From Marinicellulosiphila megalodicopiae (GTDB lineage: Bacteria > Pseudomonadota > Gammaproteobacteria > Pseudomonadales > Natronospirillaceae): 64,000 nt of DNA. The stretch lies in the NCBI RefSeq assembly GCF_045862395.1, contig NZ_AP023087.1, forward strand, positions 992,001 to 1,056,000. Direction: 5' to 3'. The notes below the pieces were generated by a model. The model worked only from the letters and a program-made list of their open reading frames with translations. It made no database searches and had not been told where the DNA came from. Shown piece by piece: positions 49,451-58,089 of this stretch; the stretch's first letter is position 1; every line of letters starts with the position of its first letter. The position numbers and the translations under genes are program-made.

Positions 49451-50197
49451 TTATCTCACCTGGGTAATTAATGGATTAGAAAAAATAAACTCAATCACTT
49501 CTGTAGGATCAAATTCGGGAAAATGTTGTAATGTGTGTTGAATGCCTTCAATTAAATTAAGTCCATTTTGCCAAGCTTTAAAGCAGGTATAAATAGATGG
49601 ACTAAGTAAAATACAGGCAACATTATGGTTGTCTCTAAATATCAATGTGTGTTCGGTTTCATTGATGTTGGTTTCTTGCATGCCTTGGCCTGGTTGATGG
49701 CCTTTCCAAATAGTGAATATTTTAAAATTTGATTCTAAAATAAATACACTTGGATGAAAGCTTAAATGCTGTTGTTGTAATACCTGAATATCTATATTTT
49801 CTAAATCTTGCATATTGATACAATCAGCCGATTGGCTTTGTAAACTTTGTGCGCGTGTATATTCAAGCTTGGCCACTTCTGCTAAAAAAGGTAGGGTCTG
49901 GGTATGTTCAAAATTTTGTAAAAATTCTGAAAAATCCTCACCAATTAAAATCATATCGGCACGTTTTGGCAGGGTAATATTTAAATATTGCTGAGCGCAA
50001 CCTTTGAAAAAATCAGAGCCGACCAGTTTTTCGCAAACCGGAAATTGTGCTTTTAGTGCTTCTATTAAGCTATGAAATACATTGTTTTTATAAATTGAAA
50101 ACCGCGCTTGTTTTGTAAATTCTGAAGGTTCGTTTTTTTGAATGCTATTACAAAATTGGTTTTGCCACGTTTGCAGATCTAATGAGTCATTTAGCAT
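49451..50197 (-). CDS. bufC: DUF2063 protein, partner of the MNIO enzyme
   Basis: 248 residues. N-terminal DUF2063 region (LQTWQNQFCNSIQ, QARFSIYKNNVFHSLIEALKAQFPVCEKLVGSDFF) that includes a RiPP recognition-like helix-turn-helix fold, then a C-terminal variable domain. In bufferin operons BufC binds the precursor peptide and is required with the MNIO enzyme. It overlaps bufB by 7 bases, and bufB is the enzyme, so they form a coupled pair. Confidence 0.88.
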   Translation of the reverse strand: MLNDSLDLQTWQNQFCNSIQKNEPSEFTKQARFSIYKNNVFHSLIEALKAQFPVCEKLVGSDFFKGCAQQYLNITLPKRADMILIGEDFSEFLQNFEHTQTLPFLAEVAKLEYTRAQSLQSQSADCINMQDLENIDIQVLQQQHLSFHPSVFILESNFKIFTIWKGHQPGQGMQETNINETEHTLIFRDNHNVACILLSPSIYTCFKAWQNGLNLIEGIQHTLQHFPEFDPTEVIEFIFSNPLITQVR

Positions 50198-51045
50198 GAA
50201 ACCTCCTTTGTCTTACTAACTTGATCCAAAATAACATTGGCTTTATTAGCCTCATCTAACCAAATAGGTAAATCAGGTGTGTTGGTGTCCCATTCTATTT
50301 GGGTAGGAATGGCGCCATGTTTGTTGATAAAGCCTTTGTATAAATGCCAAACATCATCACAGACTTTTGATCCATGATCATCAATTTTAACGGCTTGATT
50401 ATCCAGTGTTTGATCACTGTGACCTGCTAAATGAATTTCTTTAACCGCATCCGCTGGAAATTGATTTAAATAAAGCTTTGGATCAAACTCTAAATTAAAT
50501 GCGCTCACGTACACATTGTTGATGTCTAGTAATAATTGACAGCCAGTTTGTTTAACCGCTTCGTTTAAAAATTCAACTTCGCTGATTTGGTTAGGCAGGC
50601 GAATATAAATAGATGGATTTTCAATGAGTATTTGTCTTTGTAAAACATCTTGAGTTTTATTGATATTTTCAATAAATATTTTCAATGATTCTTCGCTATA
50701 AGGTAGGGGAAGCAAATCATTAAAATATTGATTGTTGTTTTCACACCAAGCAAGGTGTTCTGAAAATACAGCGGGCTGATAAATATCAATTAAGCGTTTT
50801 AATTGTTTTAAATGATTGTCTTTAATGCCATTGGCGCTACCAAGAGATAAACCGACACCATGCATAGATAGTGGATAGTCTTGAGCAATTTTATCTAAGA
50901 AATAATGCGCTGGGCCACCGTTGCCAAAATAGTTTTCTGGGTGACATTCAAACCAAGCAATGTCTGGTTTGTTTTGAGTGATGTGTTCGTAATGTTGAGC
51001 TTTGATACCGATGCCGGCTTTTTGCGGAAGTTGAAATGAACTCAT
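50191..51045 (-). CDS. bufB: DUF692 / MNIO-type iron oxidase modifying the bufferin
   Basis: 284 residues, TIM-barrel MNIO (multinuclear non-heme iron oxidase). GIGIKAQHYEHI at the start, FECHPENYFGNGGPAHYFLD, SMHGVGLSLGSANG, LLIENPSIYIRLPN, LLLDINNVYVSA, and EIHLAGHSDQ supply the His/Asp/Glu metal ligands of the family. It should turn Cys of the BufA peptide into 5-thiooxazoles that bind copper. Start at ATG 51045; the frame is open to a GTG at 51078 inside a hairpin, which I do not use. Confidence 0.9.
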   Translation of the reverse strand: MSSFQLPQKAGIGIKAQHYEHITQNKPDIAWFECHPENYFGNGGPAHYFLDKIAQDYPLSMHGVGLSLGSANGIKDNHLKQLKRLIDIYQPAVFSEHLAWCENNNQYFNDLLPLPYSEESLKIFIENINKTQDVLQRQILIENPSIYIRLPNQISEVEFLNEAVKQTGCQLLLDINNVYVSAFNLEFDPKLYLNQFPADAVKEIHLAGHSDQTLDNQAVKIDDHGSKVCDDVWHLYKGFINKHGAIPTQIEWDTNTPDLPIWLDEANKANVILDQVSKTKEVSC

Positions 51046-51066
51046 AATATTAGGCTTATAGGAAAA

Positions 51067-51110
51067 TGGCGGCGACACTTACAATATAGTAATTGATGGT
51101 ATCACCGCCA
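51067..51110 (-). terminator. attenuator-like hairpin between bufA and bufB
   Basis: On the minus strand: 12-base stem TGGCGGTGATAC / GTGTCGCCGCCA with two G-T pairs, about 20-base loop, and only a short T-run. It sits 8 bases beyond the bufA stop. It probably stops a large share of transcription, so the peptide is made in excess over its enzymes. Confidence 0.65.
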
Positions 51111-51117
51111 AATTAAA

Positions 51118-51381
51118 TTACATAGCTTCTAAAGAACCGCCAGTTAACTTTTCACATGTGCCTTCTGGAATATAAAGCCATGCATTTTTTTGATCATCAG
51201 TTTTTGAAGTACCTGCACATGAAGTGCCAGGACCTGCAGCGCAATCATTTTGACCTGCAGCGGCAACGCCGTAACATTTTTCCATCGTTACTTTTTTTGA
51301 AGCAGCAATAGATGAGGTAGAAGCTAAAGTTAAGCCTGCAACGATTGCAGTTGATAGTGCGATTGATTGTGTTTTGTTCAT
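51118..51381 (-). CDS. bufA1: bufferin precursor peptide (DUF2282, BufA1 type)
   Basis: About 87 residues. Sec signal peptide (hydrophobic core LSTAIVAGLTLASTSS, cleavage after IAA) and a mature core with exactly four Cys in the family arrangement: MEKCYGVA, NDCAAG, SCAGTSK and GTCEKL. Bufferins are exported RiPPs whose Cys are oxidised by an MNIO to thiooxazoles and that bind Cu, protecting cells from copper. ATG 51381 has AGGA. First gene of the bufA-bufB-bufC-doxX operon. Confidence 0.92.
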   Translation of the reverse strand: MNKTQSIALSTAIVAGLTLASTSSIAASKKVTMEKCYGVAAAGQNDCAAGPGTSCAGTSKTDDQKNAWLYIPEGTCEKLTGGSLEAM

Positions 51382-51759
51382 GGTTATTTTCCTGTTGTAT
51401 AACAATGGTTTAATTTTTGAGGGTTGAGTGTGATTTACTCATTATCCTCTTGTGAATACAAGTAGTTAGATTAGCCTAAATATAAGTTGTTACAAATTAA
51501 GTTTAAAATTCAGCAAATCGTTATTCAAATTGGTTTGTTATAAAGAATCGACTCACTATTTTTCTATACTAAGTGTTAAGTTGAATATCATACTTCGGTA
51601 CATCTTATAGTTAAGCCCAGTCAAAAGTTAAGATGTCATTTAGGGAAAATGAACTTAATGTTCGCACTTTGAAAATGATTAACTAGTCTAAAAAGCGTTA
51701 AATTGTATTTAATAGTTCTGTCAATAACTCCATTGTATTGATGGGATTTGAATACCACC
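51382..51759. other. intergenic stretch between bufA and the rimP promoter
   Basis: About 380 bases without a convincing gene. The right part (51495-51759) shows nothing I can support. The left part holds the upstream region of bufA, including a TGTAAC-containing site (51468-51494, minus strand) that could be an ECF sigma promoter. Confidence 0.5.
51468..51494 (-). promoter_or_regulatory. possible ECF-sigma-type promoter of the buf operon
   Basis: On the minus strand TGTAAC is followed about 13 bases later by GGCTAATCT. Bufferin operons elsewhere are often under an ECF sigma factor with a GTAAC-type -35. The spacing and -10 do not match exactly, so this is a weak call. Confidence 0.25.
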
Positions 51760-51788
51760 TTGACCTTGAGTTGGCATGGGACTATAAT
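51760..51788 (+). promoter_or_regulatory. sigma-70 promoter of the rimP-nusA-infB operon
   Basis: -35 TTGACC, 17-base spacer, -10 TATAAT. The start site should be near 51795, leaving a leader of about 210 bases before rimP. Confidence 0.85.
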
Positions 51789-51900
51789 TTCGCACGTTTT
51801 TAGGCATATAGATGCTAAAACAACTGGAAATCGACGATTTTGACGTTAGATATAGATGGTAATCATCTTTTTAGTTATGTTGGTTTTTATAAAAATAGAT

Positions 51901-51953
51901 TCATCAATACGTAATATTTTGATGATTTTATAGGCCCCTTTATGGGGTTTTTT
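51901..51953 (+). promoter_or_regulatory. structured rimP leader with attenuator-like stem
   Basis: Two stems in series: TCATCAA / TTGATGA (51901-51925) and CCCC-TTTAT-GGGG followed by six T (51935-51953). The second is a weak intrinsic terminator in a leader, as known for rimP leaders in Gammaproteobacteria. NusA encoded downstream could regulate read-through here (inference). Confidence 0.65.
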
Positions 51954-52004
51954 GCTACTTGGGATATTGTAATTATCCTCAACACGTCGTACTAGGTAAT
52001 TATT

Positions 52005-52460
52005 TTGGCTAAAGAACAAGAACTTATTGATTTGATTCAACCGATTGTAGAAGGGTTGGGATTTGTTTATTGGGGGCTCGAATATGTGGGTCAGGGTAAA
52101 TATACAACTTTAAGCGTATACATTGATTCGCCAAATGGCATTGATGTTGAAAATTGCGCTGAAGTGAGTCGTCAAATAAGTGCGATGATGGATGTTGAAG
52201 ATCCAATTACCGCCGAGTATACCTTAGAAGTTTCTTCACCTGGCGTTGATCGTTTGTTGTTTACAGTAGATCAATACGAACAATATATTGGTGAGAAAGT
52301 ACAAGTAAAATTAAGAGCTCCTTTTGATGGCCGTAGGAATTTTAAAGGTCAATTAAAAGGCGTAGAAGATGGTGATGCAGTGGTTCAGGTCGATCAAGAG
52401 GAATTTTTATTACCGATTGATTTAATAGACCGAGCGCAAATCATTCCAACATTTAAATAA
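52005..52460 (+). CDS. rimP: ribosome maturation factor RimP
   Basis: 151 residues. Needed for 30S subunit assembly. N-terminal domain with SVYIDSPNGIDVENCAEVSRQISAMMDVEDP and TLEVSSPGVDRLLF, then the SH3-like C-terminal domain with KLRAPFDGRRNFKGQL. The start is a TTG, with AGG about 10 bases ahead; no ATG in frame fits. The rare start codon may keep its level low relative to nusA. Confidence 0.95.
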   Translation: MAKEQELIDLIQPIVEGLGFVYWGLEYVGQGKYTTLSVYIDSPNGIDVENCAEVSRQISAMMDVEDPITAEYTLEVSSPGVDRLLFTVDQYEQYIGEKVQVKLRAPFDGRRNFKGQLKGVEDGDAVVQVDQEEFLLPIDLIDRAQIIPTFK

Positions 52461-52492
52461 ATTATCCAACACATCCGTGGAGCGAAGTGAAC

Positions 52493-53989
52493 ATGAGCAA
52501 AGAAATTCTGCTGGTTATTGATGCGGTTGCCAACGAAAAAGGCGTAGAAAAAGACATCATTTTTGAAGCTATGGAATTAGCTTTAGCAGGTGCTGCTAAA
52601 AAACGATTTGATCAAGACGAAGAAGGTGATGCAGACGTTCGTGTAAGCATCGATCGCAAAACGGGTGAGTACATCACTCATCGTTATTGGTTAGTTCGTT
52701 CTGACGATGAAATGGCAGCATTAGGTACAGAGCTAACAACTGAAGAGGCAACAGAATATGATGCCACTTTAAAAGCTGGTGACACCTATAGCATGCAAAT
52801 TGAAAATGCTGATTTTGGTCGTATTGCAGCTCAAGCTGCAAAACAAATCATCGTACAAAAAGTACGTGAAGCTGAGCGTGCTAAGACAGTTGCACAATAC
52901 CGTGATCGCATTGGCGAAATCTTAAACGGTACTGTGAAAAAAGTAACACGTGATGCGCTGATCATTGATTTAGGTAATAACGCAGAAGGTGCATTATTAC
53001 GTGATAACCTAATCGGACGTGAAATGTTCCGAATGGGTGATCGAGTACGTGCTTTGTTAGAGCGTATTGAAGATGAAGGTCGTGGACCTCAATTGATTTT
53101 ATCTCGTACTAATAACGATATGTTAGTTGAGTTATTTAGAATTGAAGTGCCAGAAATTCAAGAAGAAATGATCGAAATTCGTGCCTGTGCGCGTGATCAT
53201 GGTTCTCGTGCCAAAATCGCAGTAAAAACCAATGACGGTCGAATTGATCCAGTTGGTGCTTGTGTCGGAATGCGTGGTTCTCGTGTTCAAGCGGTCACTA
53301 ATGAATTAAACGGTGAACGAGTTGATATTATTGTTTGGGATGATAATCCTGCACAGTTAGTCATTAACGCGATGGCACCGGCTGAAGTAGCGTCAATTGT
53401 GATGGATGAAGAAACCCACACAATGGATGTTGCTGTATTAGAAGATAACCTTGCTATGGCCATTGGCCGCAGTGGTCAAAACGTACGTTTAGCCACTGAA
53501 TTAACTGGCTGGTTAATTAATGTGATGAGTGATTCTGAAGCGAATGCGAAGCAGCAGGCTGAATCAGGTGCATTTATCAAATTATTCACTGATAAATTGG
53601 ATATCGACTCAGATCTTGCAGCGGATCTAGTAAGCGAAGGTTTCACAAGTTTAGAAGAATTAGCTTATGTGCCAATGGAAGAAATGATGCAGATTGATGG
53701 GTTTGATGAAGATCTTATTGAAGAACTTCGTAAACGCGCGAAAGATGCATTGTTGACTCAAGAATTAGCAAGTGAAGAAAAATTAGAAAAAGCCGAACCA
53801 GCTCAAGATTTACTTGAAATGGAAGGTATGGATCAGCACTTAGCATTTGTGTTGGCCAGCAAAGGGGTTATCACAATGGAAGATTTAGCAGAGCAATCCG
53901 TTGACGACCTATTAGATATAGATGATATGACCGAAGAGCGTGCAGGAGTCTTAATTATGACTGCTCGTGCTCCTTGGTTTGCCGAATAA
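52493..53989 (+). CDS. nusA: transcription termination/antitermination factor NusA
   Basis: About 498 residues, complete: N-terminal RNAP-binding domain, S1 domain (GEILNGTVKKVTRDALIIDLG), KH domains (GACVGMRGSRVQAVTNELNGERVDII and AIGRSGQNVRLATELTGW), and two C-terminal acidic AR repeats from about 370 on. An in-frame GTG lies six bases earlier; the ATG at 52493 fits GGAG spacing better. Confidence 0.96.
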   Translation: MSKEILLVIDAVANEKGVEKDIIFEAMELALAGAAKKRFDQDEEGDADVRVSIDRKTGEYITHRYWLVRSDDEMAALGTELTTEEATEYDATLKAGDTYSMQIENADFGRIAAQAAKQIIVQKVREAERAKTVAQYRDRIGEILNGTVKKVTRDALIIDLGNNAEGALLRDNLIGREMFRMGDRVRALLERIEDEGRGPQLILSRTNNDMLVELFRIEVPEIQEEMIEIRACARDHGSRAKIAVKTNDGRIDPVGACVGMRGSRVQAVTNELNGERVDIIVWDDNPAQLVINAMAPAEVASIVMDEETHTMDVAVLEDNLAMAIGRSGQNVRLATELTGWLINVMSDSEANAKQQAESGAFIKLFTDKLDIDSDLAADLVSEGFTSLEELAYVPMEEMMQIDGFDEDLIEELRKRAKDALLTQELASEEKLEKAEPAQDLLEMEGMDQHLAFVLASKGVITMEDLAEQSVDDLLDIDDMTEERAGVLIMTARAPWFAE

Positions 53990-54013
53990 TGAGTGCTCTG
54001 GGAGGATTAAACC

Positions 54014-56605
54014 GTGGCAGAAGTAACCGTAAAAAAACTCGCCGAAGATGTGGGTACACCTGTAGAACAATTATTGTCTCAAATGCAGGAAAGTGGTTTA
54101 CCACATAAAAAAGACAGCGATGCCGTCACCGAAGAGCAGAAGAAAACATTATTGGCTCATTTGAAAAAAAGTCATGGTGGTGCTGATGCACCTGCTGAGA
54201 AAAAAGTAACGTTAACGCGTAAAAAAACTGAAACATTAAAAGCGGGTAAAAAAGCTGTAAATGTTGAAGTGCGTAAAAAACGTACCTATGTAAAACCTGC
54301 TCAAACAGAGCCTGAAGCTGTAGTTGAAAAAGCAGCTGAAGCACCTGTTGAGAAAAAAGCTGAAAAAGCCGTTGAAGCGCCAGTAAGTGCTGTTGATAAA
54401 CGTCGTCAAGAAGATGATAAATTAGATCAAGCGCGTTTACGTGAATCTCAAGCAAAAGCTGAGAAAGAAGCGAAAGTTGCAAAAGACAACGCACCTGCTG
54501 AAGAAAAAGCTCAAGCGCCTAAAGCAAAAGAAGCAGAAAATAAGTCTGATAAACCAAAGGCTAAACCTGAATCTAATGATGCTAAGCCTGTGGTTAATGC
54601 ACCAAATGCAGACAAACCTGAGCATAAGAAAAAAGTAAACAAGGTAAAACCTGTTGCTTCAGCTGATAAAGAATCAGAACAGAAAAAAGCACGTAATACC
54701 ACAAACCGTCCGCAACAGAAGAAAAAAGGCAACCGCCATCAACAGATTATGGATGTTGTTGGAGATGATGAAGGTACGCTACGTCGTGGTCGTCGTCGTA
54801 AGTCTAAAGCAAGTCGCGAACATCAGTTTGAAAAACCAACGGCTCCAGTCATTAAAGAAGTTGGAATCGGCGAAGCAATTACGTTAACAGACCTAGCGTC
54901 ACAGCTAAGTATGAAGACGGTAGAGCTTGTTAAAGAATTATTCAAAATGGGTGAAGTGGCTAACCAAAATACTGTGTTAGACCAGGATACTGCCATTTTA
55001 TTAATTGAAGAAATGGGCCATAAATTTAAACTTGTTAACGAAAATGAAATCGAAGACAAGGCAATGGATATTGAATACGCAGGTGAGCAAATTACTCGTG
55101 CTCCTGTTGTAACGGTTATGGGTCACGTGGACCATGGTAAAACATCGTTACTTGATTATATTCGTCGCACTCGTGTCACCGCAGGCGAGTCAGGTGGTAT
55201 TACTCAACATATTGGTGCTTACCACGTTGAAACCGATCACGGTATGATCACGTTCCTTGATACACCAGGTCACGCCGCGTTTACCGCAATGCGTTCTCGT
55301 GGTGCGAAAGCAACCGATATCGTGATTTTGATTGTTGCAGCAGATGATGGCGTTATGCCACAAACTGAAGAAGCGATTCAGCATGCGCAAGCCGCTGGTG
55401 TTCCGATGGTTGTTGCTATCAACAAAATGGACAAAGAAGGCGCAGACCCAGAACGTGTGAAAGGCGAATTAGCGGCTAAAGGCGTTTCTCCAGAAGATTG
55501 GGGTGGTGAATATCCTTTCGTACCTGTATCTGCACATTCTGGTGAAGGCATTGATGAATTACTTGAGCAAGTATTATTACAGTCTGAAGTTTTAGAATTA
55601 AAAGCTTACCCAACCGGTCCAGCTAAAGGTGTGGTGATTGAGTCCCGTGTTGATAAAGGACGCGGTTCAGTTTCTACATTGTTAGTGCAATCTGGTCAGT
55701 TAAATAAAGGCGATATCGTATTAGCTGGTGAAACTTACGGTCGTGTTCGTGCGATCTTAGATGAAAATGGCGCACCAGCAACGGTTAGTGGTCCATCAAT
55801 TCCTGTCGAAATCCTAGGTTTAGATGGTACACCTGATGCAGGTGATGAGTTCATCGTCGTTGAATCTGAGCGTAAAGCTCGTGAAGTGGCCGCGTTCCGT
55901 CGTGAAAAACATCGTGTTGCTGAAGCGGCTCGTTTAAAAGCATCGAAACTAGACAACTTGTTTGCCAATATGGAAGCGGGTGAAGTTTCAAGCTTGAACA
56001 TCATCGTTAAGACCGATGTTCGTGGTTCTCTAGAAGCGCTACAAGGTTCATTAATGAAAATCGGCAACGATGAAGTTAAAGTGAATATTGTGGCAAGCGG
56101 TGTGGGTGCGATCTCTGAGTCAGACGCTAACTTAGCCATGACATCAAATGCTGTGATCTTTGGTTTTAACGTTCGTGCAACCAACCAAGCACGTGAATTG
56201 ATTGAAGCCAATAGTGTCGATATGCGTTATTACAGTGTTATTTATGACATTCTAGATGATGTAACATCAGCACTTAACGGTATGCTTAAGCCTGAGTTAC
56301 GTGAGAATATTTTAGGTTACGCAGAAGTTCGCGATATCTTCAACTCACCTAAGTTTGGTTTGATTGCTGGATCGATTGTAACGGAAGGTACGGTTTACAA
56401 GAGCAAGCGAATCCGTGTACTACGTGAAGACGTTGTAATTTACGAAGGTGAATTAGAGTCGCTACGTCGTTTCAAAGATGATGTTGAAAACGTTCGTCAA
56501 GGTACTGAATGTGGTATCGGCGTTAAAGATTATCGTGACGTGAAAGTCGGCGATAAAATCGAAGTATTTGAAGTTAATGAGTTTGCTCGTACATTAGAGA
56601 GCTAA
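54014..56605 (+). CDS. infB: translation initiation factor IF-2
   Basis: 863 residues. N-terminal IF2N domain (VTVKKLAEDVGTPVEQLL), a long Lys/Glu/Ala/Pro low-complexity linker (about 60-250), a second IF2N region (LTDLASQLSMKTVELVKELF), then the G domain GHVDHGKTSLLDYIR, DTPGHAAF, NKMD, and domains II-IV. It recruits fMet-tRNA. Length and layout are like E. coli IF2-1. The Lys-rich linker is of unremarkable composition for the family. Confidence 0.97.
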   Translation: MAEVTVKKLAEDVGTPVEQLLSQMQESGLPHKKDSDAVTEEQKKTLLAHLKKSHGGADAPAEKKVTLTRKKTETLKAGKKAVNVEVRKKRTYVKPAQTEPEAVVEKAAEAPVEKKAEKAVEAPVSAVDKRRQEDDKLDQARLRESQAKAEKEAKVAKDNAPAEEKAQAPKAKEAENKSDKPKAKPESNDAKPVVNAPNADKPEHKKKVNKVKPVASADKESEQKKARNTTNRPQQKKKGNRHQQIMDVVGDDEGTLRRGRRRKSKASREHQFEKPTAPVIKEVGIGEAITLTDLASQLSMKTVELVKELFKMGEVANQNTVLDQDTAILLIEEMGHKFKLVNENEIEDKAMDIEYAGEQITRAPVVTVMGHVDHGKTSLLDYIRRTRVTAGESGGITQHIGAYHVETDHGMITFLDTPGHAAFTAMRSRGAKATDIVILIVAADDGVMPQTEEAIQHAQAAGVPMVVAINKMDKEGADPERVKGELAAKGVSPEDWGGEYPFVPVSAHSGEGIDELLEQVLLQSEVLELKAYPTGPAKGVVIESRVDKGRGSVSTLLVQSGQLNKGDIVLAGETYGRVRAILDENGAPATVSGPSIPVEILGLDGTPDAGDEFIVVESERKAREVAAFRREKHRVAEAARLKASKLDNLFANMEAGEVSSLNIIVKTDVRGSLEALQGSLMKIGNDEVKVNIVASGVGAISESDANLAMTSNAVIFGFNVRATNQARELIEANSVDMRYYSVIYDILDDVTSALNGMLKPELRENILGYAEVRDIFNSPKFGLIAGSIVTEGTVYKSKRIRVLREDVVIYEGELESLRRFKDDVENVRQGTECGIGVKDYRDVKVGDKIEVFEVNEFARTLES

Positions 56606-56618
56606 ACACTACTTCCCT

Positions 56619-56666
56619 AAAAAGGCCTTGCCCCTAAACTGTAAAGTGAAGGTGTGAGGCTTTTTT
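56619..56666 (+). terminator. terminator-like hairpin between infB and rbfA
   Basis: AAAAAGGCCT pairs with AGGCTTTTTT across a 28-base loop, leaving six T at the end. It probably lowers but does not abolish read-through into rbfA-truB. Confidence 0.55.
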
Positions 56667-56688
56667 GCATTTTAAGAGGTGCCGAATC

Positions 56689-57105
56689 ATGGCAAAAGAA
56701 TACGCAAGAACCGATCGGGTTGCCGATCAAATCCAAAAAGACGTCGCTAATATTATCCAGCGTGAAGTGAAAGACCCTCGCATTGGAATGGTAACGATTA
56801 ATCAAGTAACCATCAGTAAAGATTTATCTTATGCTGAACTTTATTTTACCTGTTTGCCATTTGGTAGCCAGGCAGATGTTGATGAATTGTCTTATCGTAA
56901 AGATTGCACAAAAGTGTTAAACAACGCTTCGAGTTTTTTACGTACTCAATTAGGTAAAGGTTTAAAACTTCGCATCGTTCCTGAATTACGTTTTCATTAT
57001 GATGAAGTCATTGAGCGAGCCACTCACGTGACGAATTTGATTTCTCAAGCTGTCACACAAGATGCGCAAAATATTCAAGATGACGAAACAGACGAAGAAG
57101 TGTAA
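56689..57105 (+). CDS. rbfA: ribosome-binding factor A
   Basis: 138 residues, single KH domain. Helps 30S 5' end maturation and cold adaptation. MAKEYARTDRVADQIQKDVANIIQREVKDPRIG and RIVPELRFHYDEVIERA. ATG at 56689 with an AGAGG site; an open frame to 56665 is not used because it lies in the hairpin. Confidence 0.94.
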   Translation: MAKEYARTDRVADQIQKDVANIIQREVKDPRIGMVTINQVTISKDLSYAELYFTCLPFGSQADVDELSYRKDCTKVLNNASSFLRTQLGKGLKLRIVPELRFHYDEVIERATHVTNLISQAVTQDAQNIQDDETDEEV

Positions 57106-58058
57106 TGGGCAGACAGCGTAGAAACCGAAGAGATATTGATGGTGTGATGTTAGTAAATAAACCTACTGGCTTCACGTCTAATCAAGTTTTACAGAAAATA
57201 AAATGGATGTTTCACGCAAATAAAGCAGGTCATACCGGCGCGCTTGATCCTTTGGCAACTGGAGTATTACCGATTTGTTTGGGTGAAAGTACCAAGTTTT
57301 CACAGTTTTTATTAGACAGTGATAAAGGCTATATTACCACCGCAAAGCTTGGTATTCGCACAGCAAGTTGTGACAGTGACTCAGAAGTGACCGAAACCAA
57401 ACCCGTTCCACAATTAAACGAAGACGACATTAAGCAGTTAATTGCAGATAACTTAATGGGAGAGATCACGCAGGTTCCACCGATATACAGTGCACTTAAA
57501 GTAAATGGTGTGCCGATGTATAAACTTGCTCGTCAAGGGGTGGAAATTGAAGTGAAATCTCGAAAAACCCGAATCGACAAATGTGAAATTTTAGCGATTC
57601 GTGAAGACGAAATTGACTTAGAAGTACACTGTGCCAAAGGCACATATATACGCTCAGTTGTTGATGAATTAGGTCAGTTAATTGGTTGTGGCGCACATGT
57701 CAGTATGTTGCATCGAATCAAACACGGTCATTACGATATCAATCAATGTATTACTCTTGATGAACTGGCAGAAATAAAAGAAAAAAATGGTGAGACATAT
57801 GAATTGTTAGATCCATTATTGCAGCGAGCGGATTCACCCGTATTGGGTTTAGATGCAATTGTATTAAATGCACAGGAATGTAAAACTATTTTATCAGGTC
57901 AATTTGTATCTCAAGATAAACCATTAGGATTTTATCGCTTAATTGATGAAAACACTCAGCGCTTTTTGGGCTTAGGTGAAATCACAGAAAAACACGGCTT
58001 AAAGCCGCATCGAATTATTCGTGACCCTCAAGTATTTTGTGAATCAAAATCAGCGTGA
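57105..58058 (+). CDS. truB: tRNA pseudouridine(55) synthase TruB
   Basis: 317 residues. Motif II with the catalytic Asp GHTGALDPLATGVLPICLGESTKF near residues 39-62; PPIYSALKVNGVPMYKLARQG; PUA-like C-terminus. It overlaps rbfA by one base (TAATG). Usually followed by rpsO-pnp; here a minus-strand gene follows instead, so the operon ends here. Confidence 0.95.
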   Translation: MGRQRRNRRDIDGVMLVNKPTGFTSNQVLQKIKWMFHANKAGHTGALDPLATGVLPICLGESTKFSQFLLDSDKGYITTAKLGIRTASCDSDSEVTETKPVPQLNEDDIKQLIADNLMGEITQVPPIYSALKVNGVPMYKLARQGVEIEVKSRKTRIDKCEILAIREDEIDLEVHCAKGTYIRSVVDELGQLIGCGAHVSMLHRIKHGHYDINQCITLDELAEIKEKNGETYELLDPLLQRADSPVLGLDAIVLNAQECKTILSGQFVSQDKPLGFYRLIDENTQRFLGLGEITEKHGLKPHRIIRDPQVFCESKSA

Positions 58059-58089
58059 GTTAATTTACAAACTTTTTAAAAATCTTGCA

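Noticed and set aside
51846..52040. Minus-strand 64-residue frame over the rimP leader
   Set aside because: It overlaps the promoter-leader region and the rimP start and has no ribosome site.
54126..54494. 122-residue minus-strand frame opposite infB
   Set aside because: It is the antisense of the Lys/Glu/Ala-rich linker and consists of Leu/Gln runs; a composition artefact.
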